Shown here: positions 16,935 through 26,112 of the stretch, in pieces | How the letters are laid out: each line of letters opens with the position of its first letter | Position numbering within the stretch: position 1 is the first letter of the stretch | Assembly (NCBI GenBank): GCA_964605705.1 | Contig: CAZSDW010000015.1 | Coordinates: forward strand, 1 to 64,000 | Direction of reading: 5' to 3' | DNA from: CAZSDW01 sp964605705 | Lineage (GTDB): Bacteria; Fidelibacterota; UBA2242 | DNA length: 64,000 bases | Program-made: the position numbers and the translations under genes | Notes under the pieces: generated by a model | The model's database searches: none | Told to the model about the DNA's origin: nothing | Seen by the model: the letters and a program-made list of their open reading frames with translations, nothing else

Positions 16935-18332
16935 ATGAAAACGTGGATAAAACGATCATTACTGGCTATTGCTGTTGTACTAATCCTGATTGTAATCGCA
17001 TTTACGATTGTTGCCAATACTATCGGACCGGTCGCTACCGGTTATACGGCAAAGATGATTGGCTCCGGCATTTTCGTAATGGGTCAGAGTCCCGAAGAGG
17101 CGTGGAAAGATTTTCCGGATAATCCTATCAAACCTTTATTGAAATTTAAAATCGACTCTGAGGAAAAATCAATCACAGCATCATTGGCAGGTGTTGCCCG
17201 TCGGAAAGCAGTTTTTCGCGACGGATATGGGGTAACCCTCGTCCCCCGCAAAGGTAAACTGGTAGATTTACCAGAACCAGCCGAATGGGACAGCCCAATA
17301 TCAGAAACCTCAGCCTGGCCTGCCGGGGAATACGTCGATCTGGAAAATTTGCCTGAAATCATTGACCGGAAGCAGTTACGGATCGCGATGGATAATGCCT
17401 TTAATGAGACAAATCCAGATAATCCCAAACGCACCCGGGCAGTTGTCATTGTTTACAAAGATCAAATTATCGCCGAACGCTATGCCGAAGGTTTTGATCA
17501 AAACAGTCGCTTGCTGGGCTGGTCAATGAGTAAAAGCGCCGTCAACGCCATGATCGGGATACTGGTTAAAAAGGGTAAACTAACCGTTCATGATCAGGCA
17601 CCCGTACCCGAGTGGCATCATCCGGATGATCCACGCCACGCCATCACGATTGACCAGTTATTGCGAATGAGCAGCGGGCTCCATTTTGTCGAGGAGTACA
17701 AACTGAGGTTCGGGGTCACCCGCATGTTATATGACTGCCGGGACAAAGCTGCCTTCGCCGCAAATGAGACGCTGATTGCAGCACCTGACAGTGTCTGGTA
17801 CTATTCCAGCGGAACCGCCGTTATCCTTGCCCGCGTCATCCGGGATGTCATCGGTGGTTCTTTAGAAGACTATCACGCCTTTTATCGGAATGAACTCTTC
17901 AAACCGCTGGGAATGAGGAGTGTTATTTTTGAACCCGACGCAACCGGAATTCTGGTCGGCTCGTCGTTTTTATTCGCCACGGCAAGAGATTGGGCACGCT
18001 TTGGATTGTTTTATCTTCAGGATGGAATCTGGGAAGGTAACCGAATCCTCCCAGAGGGTTGGATTGATTATTCGGTCACTCCAACTCCCAAAGCACCGCT
18101 GGGAGAGTATGGTGCGCTTTTCTGGCTGAATGCCGGAAATCCATGGCATTCATCAAATCGTGAATATCCGGACTTACCCGATGATATATTTTACGCCAAT
18201 GGTCATGACGGACAGCGCGTTGCAATCCTTCCATCCTGTGATTTGGTACTGGTTCGCCTCGGGCTTTCCCGTGACCGGGACGCCTGGGATCTTGACGATC
18301 TGATCAGAGACGTTTTAAAAGCATTCCCGTAG
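16935..18332 (+). CDS. membrane-anchored beta-lactamase-family serine hydrolase
   Basis: A 465-residue protein with an N-terminal membrane helix (LLAIAVVLILIVIAFTIVA), a linker of about 110 residues, then a class C beta-lactamase/esterase domain. The catalytic S-x-x-K is SMSK (about residue 197), the Tyr motif is YYSSG (about residue 289) and the third motif is probably NGHDGQ near residue 430 in place of K-T-G/H-x-G. Length and layout match the '6-aminohexanoate-dimer hydrolase/serine hydrolase' branch, so esterase, amidase or peptidase activity on an outer-surface substrate is likelier than antibiotic hydrolysis. ACAGGAGAA precedes the ATG. Single gene after the terminator. Confidence 0.87.
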   Translation: MKTWIKRSLLAIAVVLILIVIAFTIVANTIGPVATGYTAKMIGSGIFVMGQSPEEAWKDFPDNPIKPLLKFKIDSEEKSITASLAGVARRKAVFRDGYGVTLVPRKGKLVDLPEPAEWDSPISETSAWPAGEYVDLENLPEIIDRKQLRIAMDNAFNETNPDNPKRTRAVVIVYKDQIIAERYAEGFDQNSRLLGWSMSKSAVNAMIGILVKKGKLTVHDQAPVPEWHHPDDPRHAITIDQLLRMSSGLHFVEEYKLRFGVTRMLYDCRDKAAFAANETLIAAPDSVWYYSSGTAVILARVIRDVIGGSLEDYHAFYRNELFKPLGMRSVIFEPDATGILVGSSFLFATARDWARFGLFYLQDGIWEGNRILPEGWIDYSVTPTPKAPLGEYGALFWLNAGNPWHSSNREYPDLPDDIFYANGHDGQRVAILPSCDLVLVRLGLSRDRDAWDLDDLIRDVLKAFP

Positions 18333-18376
18333 AAATAATTGCCGATAATTGAATTCTTCGCAATTTAAATAGAATT

Positions 18377-19363
18377 ATGCCAGCGAATTTACCTCCAGAT
18401 TATCATGCGGCGGAAGAAAAATTCCGAGCCGCAGAATCAAACTCAGCCAAGATCGAATGCCTGGAAGAATTGATCGGTACAATTCCCAAGCATAAGGGAA
18501 CTGATCATCTGCGGGCTGAACTGCGTCGAAAATTATCCAGATTAAAATCAGAACAGCATAAGAAAAAAAACGTTGGTCGGCACGAATCCGAATATCATAT
18601 TGAAAAAGAGGGCTCAGCCCGGATTGTTCTGATCGGACCAACAAATGTTGGCAAATCATCGCTCGTTGCCCGGATGACCCATGCCACGCCAAAAATTTCA
18701 GCTTCACCGTTTACCAGCTGGGAACCAACTCCGGGTATGCTGAATGTCGAGGATGTGCATCTGCAACTGATCGATACGCCACCGCTCAGCAAGGAATTTA
18801 CCAAACCGGAATTGTTTGACCTGGTCCGCACCGCTGACCTGATTCTGCTAATGCTGGATATTCAAGACTATCCAATTCTGCAATACGAGGATTCAATCAC
18901 ACTATTGAAAAATCACCGGATAGCGCCGGAATTTTTAAAAACCCGGATCGCAGATTTTGAATCGTTATCTTTTATGCGAATGCTGGTGATCATGAATAAA
19001 GTCGATAATCAAAAATTTCAGGAAGATTTTGACGCCTTTTGCGAGCTCGAAAACGCCAATTTTCCACTTATCCCGATTTCCATTGAGAATCGACTCAATC
19101 TGGAACTGCTGGGCAAACGCTGTATCGAGATGATGGCGTTAATCCGGATTTTTTCGAAACCTCCGGGAAAAGATCCCGATATGCGCCAGCCGTATGTTCT
19201 GACAGTCGGCGCGACTATTGAAGAATTTGCCGGAAGGGTCCATCGGGACTTTTTAACACATCTGAAAACAGCCCGGGTCTGGGGAAAACAGGTCTATGAT
19301 GGTCAAATGGTCGGCAGAGATCACATCCTGAATGATGGTGATATTGTCGAATTACATATGTAA
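18377..19363 (+). CDS. DRG/Obg-like GTPase with C-terminal TGS domain
   Basis: A 328-residue GTP-binding protein. A helical N-terminal region rich in Glu and Lys (about residues 1-80) is followed by the G domain with G1 GPTNVGKSS (near residue 87), G2 region around FTSWEPTPGM, G3 as DTPP, and G4 NKVD. The last 60 residues are a TGS domain (PYVLTVGATIEEFAGRVHRD ending in LNDGDIVELHM). This order (basic or coiled N-terminus, HSR1_MMR1 G domain, TGS) is that of archaeal and eukaryotic DRG proteins, which act on ribosomes. A few bacterial lineages have similar genes. Role inferred: ribosome-associated regulatory GTPase. Confidence 0.85.
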   Translation: MPANLPPDYHAAEEKFRAAESNSAKIECLEELIGTIPKHKGTDHLRAELRRKLSRLKSEQHKKKNVGRHESEYHIEKEGSARIVLIGPTNVGKSSLVARMTHATPKISASPFTSWEPTPGMLNVEDVHLQLIDTPPLSKEFTKPELFDLVRTADLILLMLDIQDYPILQYEDSITLLKNHRIAPEFLKTRIADFESLSFMRMLVIMNKVDNQKFQEDFDAFCELENANFPLIPISIENRLNLELLGKRCIEMMALIRIFSKPPGKDPDMRQPYVLTVGATIEEFAGRVHRDFLTHLKTARVWGKQVYDGQMVGRDHILNDGDIVELHM

Positions 19364-19390
19364 ATTCGCCAAGTAAAAAAAAGGAATATT

Positions 19391-20152
19391 ATGAAACGGA
19401 ATCTCATTCTCGTCATTCTCTCCATCCTGGTTTTGAATGCCTGTAGCTCATCAAGTTATCAAGAAAGGTCGGATTCGATATACCAGGTTTCAATCCTGGA
19501 TGCTTTAATGATGGGTGTTTACGACGGAAACACCAGCTTCAAAAAATTGAAAACCTTTGGTGATTTCGGTCTGGGAACTTTTAATGCTCTCGATGGAGAA
19601 ATGGTTTTCGTTGATGGACAGTTCTATCGGATTACATCCGATGGTATCGCTCATCGGGTTCAAGATACATCCAGAACTCCATTCTCAGTCGTGACTCATT
19701 TCAGCGCCGATACCAGTTTTACACTCGAATCAATCAGTAAAACGGAGCTGTTCGAAATTATTGATAAAAGTCTGACAAGTCCGAATATCCCGGTCGCAAT
19801 TAAAATATCGGGGGATTTTGCCAGTATCCGAACCCGCAGCGTCCCGCGTCAGAGTAAGCCCTATCCTCTGCTGTCGGAGGTTTTAATAAACCAGCCGGAA
19901 TTTGTATTTGAAAATACATCCGGTACTCTGGCAGGATTTCGCATGCCGGAATATATGGAAAACATAAACGCTCCCGGTTATCACTTTCATTTTATCACCA
20001 GTGACAAATCCGCCGGAGGTCATTTGCTGGATTTTAATGCTCTGAGCCTGACGGTTGAGATGGATTACAAACAGATGATTGAAGTGTTGATACCCGCCGA
20101 TAATACATTCCGAACCGTCGATCTGAAAAATCAAACAGGCGACTATCACTGA
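19391..20152 (+). CDS. alpha-acetolactate decarboxylase, lipoprotein form
   Basis: A 253-residue protein matching acetolactate decarboxylase (EC 4.1.1.5), which makes acetoin from 2-acetolactate. The family features are the N-terminal GVYDGNTSFKKLKTFGDFGLGTFNALDGE (in pieces), and the zinc ligands in GYHFHFITSDKSAGGHLLDF, giving His-x-His and a third His eleven residues on. Unlike the cytoplasmic enzyme, it carries a lipoprotein signal (ILVLNAC, Cys at residue 18), so it should sit in the envelope. Lipid-modified or secreted forms are known in some Bacillus relatives (secreted) and annotated in Bacteroidota. No acetolactate synthase gene is next to it. AAAAGGAA lies before the ATG. Confidence 0.9.
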   Translation: MKRNLILVILSILVLNACSSSSYQERSDSIYQVSILDALMMGVYDGNTSFKKLKTFGDFGLGTFNALDGEMVFVDGQFYRITSDGIAHRVQDTSRTPFSVVTHFSADTSFTLESISKTELFEIIDKSLTSPNIPVAIKISGDFASIRTRSVPRQSKPYPLLSEVLINQPEFVFENTSGTLAGFRMPEYMENINAPGYHFHFITSDKSAGGHLLDFNALSLTVEMDYKQMIEVLIPADNTFRTVDLKNQTGDYH

Positions 20153-20163
20153 AGTTAATCTGT

Positions 20164-20204
20164 GCAGTCATCGCGAAGGAATGCCAACGACTGAAGCAAT
20201 CTGC
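20164..20204. repeat. intergenic REP-like imperfect palindrome
   Basis: A 41-base stretch bounded by GCAG and CTGC, containing GTCATCGCGAAGGAATG and GACTGAAGCAATCTGC. It resembles the common bacterial intergenic repeat built from GTCATTGCGAGG and CGAAGCAATCT. Only one copy lies in this window, so its repeat nature is inferred from that resemblance. Confidence 0.4.
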
Positions 20205-20312
20205 TGACTCAATTTAAATATATTCCTGCCATTATCAGCATATCTATTTGGAGTTTTCTTTGGTTTTTAGTATGTTCGAGCCCTGTTCTGCCAGTTTACT
20301 AAGTGAGTATTT

Positions 20313-22526
20313 ATGTCAAAAAGAAAAATCGGAATCCTGGTATTCCTTGTACTTGTCTGCTCGACCGTTATCATGGCGCGGGATATTCAGTGGGGCTGGA
20401 AAACTCATGAGTTTATCAACCGATACGCCATCGATTTCTTACCTGCTGAAATGTCATTTTTCAAGGATCAAGCCGATTTTCTAAGTGCCCATTCTGCTGA
20501 CCCTGATAAAGATGACCTACCGGGATATTACCACTATATCGATATCGACTATTATCCCGAGTTTTTACAAGGGACTCTACCCCACAGTTGGGCAGACATC
20601 ACGGCACGCTATGGAGAATCGGTTGTGAAAAATAATGGTACAGTCCCGTGGGTAATTGAAGAATGGACGGAGATGTTCAGCAACCTGATGGAATATGGCG
20701 ACTGGAATAATGCCTGGCAGGTCGCTGCGGAATTGGGGCATTATGTTGCCGATTCTCATCAGCCGCTGCATCTGACACGCAATTATGACGGGCAATATAC
20801 CGGAAATAACGGGATTCATTCACGGTACGAAACCAGAATGATGTCATCCTATCTCTCGGCAATCCCAATACCTGCCGGCGAAGCCATATACATAGACAAT
20901 GTGCTGGATTCGGTTTTCAGCTACATTGATGACGTTTATCCAGTTGTCGATTTAATAATGAAGGCTGATGATCATGCTCATGATCTGGATCCAAATGAAG
21001 GCTCATTGTATTATGAGACATTGTGGGACCAGTTGGATTCGGCAACAATCGCTGTTGTTCAACTCTCCCTAATCAATTTAGCAAGTATTTGGAAGACCGC
21101 CTGGATCAATGCCGGCAGACCGTTCCCCCCTAACTCAAATCCCGGAATTATCAATGTTCCGGCAGACTATTCCCATATTCAAGCTGCCATTGATGCCGCT
21201 CTGGAGGGCGATACCATTCTGGTCCAGCCGGGAACCTACTTTAACAATCTAAATTTCAATGGAAAAAATATCGTCGTCGGATCACTAATTTTAGTGACGG
21301 GTGATACCAGCTACACTTCCCGAACCATAATCGATGGGAACCATTCAAATAGTGTGGTAATTTTTGCTAATGATGAAAGTTCATCCGCAGTTCTGAATGG
21401 TTTCACGATAACAAATGGAGATGCTACAGTTGTCTCCAATCCAAACATTGGTGGCGGTATTTCGTGTGATCATTCCAGCCCGACTCTAAAAAACTTAATT
21501 ATCAAAGAGAATACGGCATATAATGGCGGCGGTATAAATATATCCGGAAATGTTGACCATACACCCCTGATCCAGAATGTCCAAATTATAAACAATAGTG
21601 CTAATCGTGGCGGCGGAATTTACTGTATTGGCGCCAATCCAATTGTTCAAAATACGATTATTCGCAATAATGAAAGCCAGTCAAACTCTGAAAACGACGG
21701 CGGTGGCGGATTATATCTTTCCGACTGTTCGGCAAATTTTGATCGTGTCCTTATATTCAGGAATATCTCGTCAGGAACAACGGATAAACCAAGTTCCGGC
21801 GGTGGAATATATCTTGACAGCTCTGCTGTACAATTGACCAATATCGTGCTTTATGGAAATTCGTCAGACACCGGTCCCGGGCTTTTTGCGGTCAATTCTT
21901 CCGTGGTGCTGACAAACTCTGTCGTTTGGCGAAATGATATCAAATTAATGTCAGAAGATGAAATCCTGGTTGCCTTTTCCATTGTACAAGACGGACCGTT
22001 GGGTATTGAACTCAATGAGTCTGATAGCCTTTGCTGGTTTGAAAATAATCTTGATTCAAATCCATTATTCGAAAATCCTGAATTTGGCGACTTCCGGCTG
22101 CAGACTGCTTCACCCTGTATCAATTCCGGGACGGCGTTGTTTCTCTGGCAGGATGACACTCTTGTAAGTATTGATCCTGATGAATATTATGGTTCCGCTC
22201 CGGATATCGGATTTGTCGAATCAGCCTTTGTTTCCACTATTGATAAGACGCAATCCATTCCCAGGCAATTTATCTTATTACAAAATTTTCCAAATCCATT
22301 CAATGCCACGACAAATATCCGCTATGAGATATCCTCGGATCAGTTGGTCATTCTGAAAATCTTCAATATCAGCGGACAGGAAGTATCTGTCCCCGTAAAT
22401 AATTTTCAAAAAGCCGGAGCCCATACTGTCAATTTTGATGCCTCTTCATTATCGGCTGGTATTTATTTTTATCTCCTGGAAGCCGATGGTCAGCAGGTTG
22501 TACGTCGAATGGTATATCTGAAGTAA
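20313..22526 (+). CDS. secreted zinc phospholipase C/S1-P1-like domain fused to right-handed beta-helix, T9SS-exported
   Basis: A 737-residue surface protein in three parts. After a signal peptide (LVFLVLVCSTVIMA), residues about 24-270 match the zinc-dependent phospholipase C/S1-P1 nuclease fold: WGWKTHEFINRYAI, SADPDKDD, HYIDIDYY, the H-x-x-x-D motif GHYVADSHQPLH and IHSRYE, providing Trp, His and Asp metal ligands. Residues about 280-620 start VPADYSHIQAAIDAALEGDT, the usual opening of a right-handed parallel beta-helix, with several short repeats of N-x-x-x-x-N-G-G-G-I. The last 85 residues are a T9SS sorting domain with NFPNPFNAT. Likely acts on phospholipid or nucleic acid outside the cell while the helix binds a polysaccharide; the fusion itself is the unusual point. 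Confidence 0.85.
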   Translation: MSKRKIGILVFLVLVCSTVIMARDIQWGWKTHEFINRYAIDFLPAEMSFFKDQADFLSAHSADPDKDDLPGYYHYIDIDYYPEFLQGTLPHSWADITARYGESVVKNNGTVPWVIEEWTEMFSNLMEYGDWNNAWQVAAELGHYVADSHQPLHLTRNYDGQYTGNNGIHSRYETRMMSSYLSAIPIPAGEAIYIDNVLDSVFSYIDDVYPVVDLIMKADDHAHDLDPNEGSLYYETLWDQLDSATIAVVQLSLINLASIWKTAWINAGRPFPPNSNPGIINVPADYSHIQAAIDAALEGDTILVQPGTYFNNLNFNGKNIVVGSLILVTGDTSYTSRTIIDGNHSNSVVIFANDESSSAVLNGFTITNGDATVVSNPNIGGGISCDHSSPTLKNLIIKENTAYNGGGINISGNVDHTPLIQNVQIINNSANRGGGIYCIGANPIVQNTIIRNNESQSNSENDGGGGLYLSDCSANFDRVLIFRNISSGTTDKPSSGGGIYLDSSAVQLTNIVLYGNSSDTGPGLFAVNSSVVLTNSVVWRNDIKLMSEDEILVAFSIVQDGPLGIELNESDSLCWFENNLDSNPLFENPEFGDFRLQTASPCINSGTALFLWQDDTLVSIDPDEYYGSAPDIGFVESAFVSTIDKTQSIPRQFILLQNFPNPFNATTNIRYEISSDQLVILKIFNISGQEVSVPVNNFQKAGAHTVNFDASSLSAGIYFYLLEADGQQVVRRMVYLK

Positions 22527-22686
22527 TTTTTCCGGATTATCCGTAATTCGACATAGAATACCAAGCCTTAATATTTTCCCCTGATATTCCATTGCATATC
22601 GTTACTGATAGTGTTATAATTATTGGAATGACAAAATGAAATATTGAGGTAAAAACCGAGGAACAGATTTATAGAAGGAGTTTATA

Positions 22687-23328
22687 ATGGCAATATTTAA
22701 TGCAGATGCTCAAAAACAACTGCAAGATATGTTTAAGACACTGAAAAATCCGGTACATGTCATCATGTTCAGCCAGCAATTTGAATGTAACAGCTGCCGG
22801 GAAACTCACCAATTTCTGGATGAATTGTGCTCGCTTTCTGACAAACTCAAACTCACTATTCACGATTTTATCGAAAATAAGGACATCGCAGATAAATATG
22901 GGATTGATAAAATTCCCGGAATTCTGGTTCTGGCAGAGGAAAAACAATCCAATGGAATCAGATTTTACGGTCCTCCCGGTGGTTATGAAATCAATTCATT
23001 TATCAAAGCATTGCAGGAGGTCTCCGGAAATTCCGAAGAGCTACCTTCCGAAGTAATAGCCCGCATCAATGCGATTAAAAAAGCTATTCATCTCCAGGTA
23101 TTTGTCACACCGTCTTGTCCTTATTGCCCGGCAGCGGTGGTTACTGCCCATCGAATTGCTTTTGAAAATCCAAATATAAGCGCCGATATGGTCGAAGCAT
23201 CCACCTTTCCAGAACTGGCAAATAAGTACAATGTGAGTGGTGTACCGAAAATCGTTATTAATGAAACACACGAATTAATGGGTGCACAACCTCTGGAAGC
23301 ATTTCTGGATACAATCGAAAAAATATAA
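22687..23328 (+). CDS. glutaredoxin-like protein disulfide oxidoreductase (two thioredoxin folds)
   Basis: A 213-residue cytoplasmic-looking protein without signal peptide, formed by two thioredoxin folds. The first carries CNSC at residues 34-37 and the second CPYC near 144-147, each followed later by the cis-Pro (KIPGIL and GVPKIV). This is the PDO/glutaredoxin-like architecture common in thermophiles and anaerobes, reduced by a thioredoxin reductase and used for disulfide exchange or as an NADPH-linked alkyl hydroperoxide reductase partner. A strong GAAGGAG at 22675-22681 precedes ATG 22687. The following kinase gene begins six bases after its stop, so they may share a transcript. Confidence 0.9.
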   Translation: MAIFNADAQKQLQDMFKTLKNPVHVIMFSQQFECNSCRETHQFLDELCSLSDKLKLTIHDFIENKDIADKYGIDKIPGILVLAEEKQSNGIRFYGPPGGYEINSFIKALQEVSGNSEELPSEVIARINAIKKAIHLQVFVTPSCPYCPAAVVTAHRIAFENPNISADMVEASTFPELANKYNVSGVPKIVINETHELMGAQPLEAFLDTIEKI

Positions 23329-23333
23329 CGCTT

Positions 23334-24737
23334 ATGAAAATTTTTAACCGATTATCCTGGAAACTGGCTCTAATTACCGGTTTACTTATCCTGCTAGCGA
23401 TTCTGGCAGTAGCAATCCCGGTCTATTGGCTGACCCGTAACAGTCTCGAGGATCAGCTGGCTGATCACCTGCGCAACAATCTCATCAATATATCCGAAGA
23501 TATTGATCCTCAGCTGATCAAATTTATCCAGCAGTACCCGACACTGACAGTCCTGAAAGATTCCCTGGAAAAATCCCTGGTTCGCAAGCTGTCAAATTTC
23601 TCAGCAAGCGCTATCTATTTAATTGATGCCGATAATAATGTCATCGTCGCCGGAGGGAATAAAAATAATACGATTCAATCGGTATTGATTCATAGCCCGG
23701 AAATTGAAAACACCCGCCGAACCGGTTTCGGATTTTCACCACTATTTAATGATAATTCAGGTAAAACATTCAAATCCGCTTTCATGCTGCTTCAACCGGA
23801 AAATGACGCCGGAATAATCCTGGGACTCGATGCAAATGCGCAGTTCCTGAAATATGCTCAGCAATTACGGAACCGGGTGATTTATATCGGGATCATGGTC
23901 CTTTTCACCAGTATTATTGCCATGATGGTGCTGTCTCAAACATTGACTCGTCCGTTGCGTTTATTGACAACATTCGCGAGCGACATTGGCAAGGGACGCG
24001 CTGAACCGACCCGATTAAAAAACCGCCAAGATGAAATCGGATTTCTCGGTAAAACGATGGAAGAGATGCGGCTTGAAATCAAACAGCGTGAAAAGGACAA
24101 TAAACAACTGATCGCCTCCGTGGCACATGAAATCCGTAATCCGCTCGCTGGCATGCAGGTAAATGCCGAGCTTTTACTGGAAGAAACTCAGAATATTGAA
24201 AACCTGCATGTCCATTCCAGGGCAGTCGCCAAAGAAGTTGAAAAGCTCTCCCATATTGTGGAGAATTTCCTGACTTACGCCCGCCCGATTGAAGCCACCC
24301 TTCACTCCCACTCATTAAGGAAACTTATCGAAGAAACTGTCTTAAAAATTAAACAGGAATTTCCTGAACACAATATTCATATTGATGGTGATGCCACCGT
24401 TTTGGTTCATCCGAATAAAATCCATCACGCCTTTTTCAATCTCCTGAAAAACGCCTGTGAATCTTCGGACGCTAGGGCAGCGATTACAGTATCAATTTAT
24501 ACGAAAAAGGATACGGTTTTAATCGCTTTTAAAAATCAGGGCGAGCCAATTCCAATCGATATTCAGCCACAGATTTTTGATGTTTTTTTCAGTACCAAAG
24601 GTTCCGGTGTGGGTTTAGGACTCTCCATCACAAAATCCGTTATTGAACAACATGGCGGCAGGATTAAACTGGATCATTCGGATTCCAGTGGCACAGAATT
24701 TGTCATTGAATTACCAGCGAGTAAAAATGGAAAATAA
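23334..24737 (+). CDS. membrane sensor histidine kinase with HAMP domain
   Basis: A 467-residue kinase. Two membrane helices (about residues 12-35 and 180-203) flank a periplasmic sensor of about 145 residues. The helix LTRPLRLLTTFASDIGKGR begins a HAMP domain. The H-box is SVAHEIRNPLAGMQ (His near residue 264), the N-box is HAFFNLLKNACES, the F region is FFSTK and the G2 box GSGVGLGLS. The G1 box reads NQGEP instead of D-x-G-x-G, a substitution of the usual Asp. It overlaps the next gene by 11 bases, so kinase and regulator are a translated pair. Stimulus unknown; the pattern fits the zinc or envelope-stress type NtrB/ZraS kinases. Confidence 0.92.
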   Translation: MKIFNRLSWKLALITGLLILLAILAVAIPVYWLTRNSLEDQLADHLRNNLINISEDIDPQLIKFIQQYPTLTVLKDSLEKSLVRKLSNFSASAIYLIDADNNVIVAGGNKNNTIQSVLIHSPEIENTRRTGFGFSPLFNDNSGKTFKSAFMLLQPENDAGIILGLDANAQFLKYAQQLRNRVIYIGIMVLFTSIIAMMVLSQTLTRPLRLLTTFASDIGKGRAEPTRLKNRQDEIGFLGKTMEEMRLEIKQREKDNKQLIASVAHEIRNPLAGMQVNAELLLEETQNIENLHVHSRAVAKEVEKLSHIVENFLTYARPIEATLHSHSLRKLIEETVLKIKQEFPEHNIHIDGDATVLVHPNKIHHAFFNLLKNACESSDARAAITVSIYTKKDTVLIAFKNQGEPIPIDIQPQIFDVFFSTKGSGVGLGLSITKSVIEQHGGRIKLDHSDSSGTEFVIELPASKNGK

Positions 24738-26094
24738 AAAAAACCAGTACCGTATATTAATTGTTGAAGACAATGAATCGCTGCGTACAGGCATTGTGGC
24801 AACTCTGAAAAAAGATGGTTATTTCGTCGATTCTGCCGTCGATGGTGAAGAGGGACTGGCGAAATGCCGGACTGGTTTCTGGAACCTGATGATAACGGAT
24901 ATTAAGATGCCCAAAATTGACGGCATCAAATTGTTTAAAATGGTGAAGTCCCAATTTCCAGGTATTGATGTCATTGTAATAACCGCCTTTGCAACGGTTG
25001 ATATCGCCGTGGATGCCATCAAAAACGGCGCCGAAGATTTTATCACCAAACCGTTCCCGCTCGCGGAATTGCGTTCAAAAATCGCGGCTTTATACAACCG
25101 CTGGGAAAGTCAGCAGAAAACCACTCACCCGGAAACCGAAGCAGAACTGATTATTGGAAATTCGGAAGCAATTAACCGGATTCGCGACCTGATAAAAAAG
25201 GTCTCCAACTCCGACAGCCCGATTCTGATCACCGGCGATACCGGTACCGGCAAAGAACTCATTGCACGAACGATCCACCAAAAGAGCCCCAATGCCAAAG
25301 GACCTTTTATCCCGGTCAATTGCGGAGCACTGACGGAGTCATTACTTGAAAGCGAACTGTTCGGACACGAAAAAGGCTCATTTACAGGTGCTGTCCGCTC
25401 CCATGCGGGAAAATTCGAACAGGCTGATGGAGGAACGCTTTTCCTGGATGAAATCGGCGATATGCCCCCTGCACTTCAGGTCAAATTACTGCGCGTTCTC
25501 CAAACAAGACAATTTCAACGGGTTGGTGGTGAGAAATTCAATCACAGCGAATTTCGACTGGTTTCCGCTACCAATAAAAACCTCGAACAGGCGGTCAAAG
25601 AGAAGAAATTTCGCTCTGATCTTTTCTATCGCATCAATGTCATTCCAATCCATCTGCCCCCGCTCAGCCAGCGTAAGGAAGATATTCCGCTGCTCATTGA
25701 TTTCATCCTCCAGCAAAAAGCCCTGAAACTGAATCGTAAAATTCCGCACATTCAAACCAGCGTTCTGCGCAAATTGCAGGCATATTCCTGGCCTGGAAAT
25801 GTCCGGGAGCTGGAAAATTTTATCGAACGCGCCCTGGTCTTCATTGAAGACAATTTGTTTACTGATGAACTGTTTTCATTTACCGATATATCAGAAAGTA
25901 CTGAAATCAGCGCACCGGTACCCGCCCGGGATCTGATCGAATATATCAGTAAAATCGAACGGGAAATGATTTTGAACGCTCTGAAAGAATGTCATGGAAT
26001 CAAGCAACGTGCGGCTGATCAGTTGAAAATCAAAGCCAGTACACTTTACTATAAAATGGAAAAGTATGCTATTGATGAGGACGAATATATATAG
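24727..26094 (+). CDS. NtrC-family sigma-54-dependent response regulator (second)
   Basis: A 455-residue activator. Receiver domain residues 1-120 (ILIVEDNE, phospho-Asp in LMITDIKMPKIDG, Lys in FITKPF); AAA+ domain with Walker A GDTGTGKE near residue 170, Walker B GGTLFLDE and the contact loop KGSFTGA instead of the usual GAFTGA; and a C-terminal Fis-type helix-turn-helix (IKQRAADQLKIKASTLYYKM). I choose ATG 24727, inside the end of the kinase gene, since longer starts would add residues before the receiver domain. Its target promoter is unknown; a sigma-54-like sequence lies 0.6 kb downstream at 26708. Confidence 0.92.
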   Translation: MENKKNQYRILIVEDNESLRTGIVATLKKDGYFVDSAVDGEEGLAKCRTGFWNLMITDIKMPKIDGIKLFKMVKSQFPGIDVIVITAFATVDIAVDAIKNGAEDFITKPFPLAELRSKIAALYNRWESQQKTTHPETEAELIIGNSEAINRIRDLIKKVSNSDSPILITGDTGTGKELIARTIHQKSPNAKGPFIPVNCGALTESLLESELFGHEKGSFTGAVRSHAGKFEQADGGTLFLDEIGDMPPALQVKLLRVLQTRQFQRVGGEKFNHSEFRLVSATNKNLEQAVKEKKFRSDLFYRINVIPIHLPPLSQRKEDIPLLIDFILQQKALKLNRKIPHIQTSVLRKLQAYSWPGNVRELENFIERALVFIEDNLFTDELFSFTDISESTEISAPVPARDLIEYISKIEREMILNALKECHGIKQRAADQLKIKASTLYYKMEKYAIDEDEYI

Positions 26095-26112
26095 CCTGGA
26101 GTTCCGAACCGG

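Noticed and set aside
16935..18332. Antibiotic-resistance beta-lactamase
   Set aside because: The SMSK and YYSSG motifs fit the wider serine-hydrolase family; length, membrane anchor and lack of the K-T-G motif argue for an esterase or peptidase.
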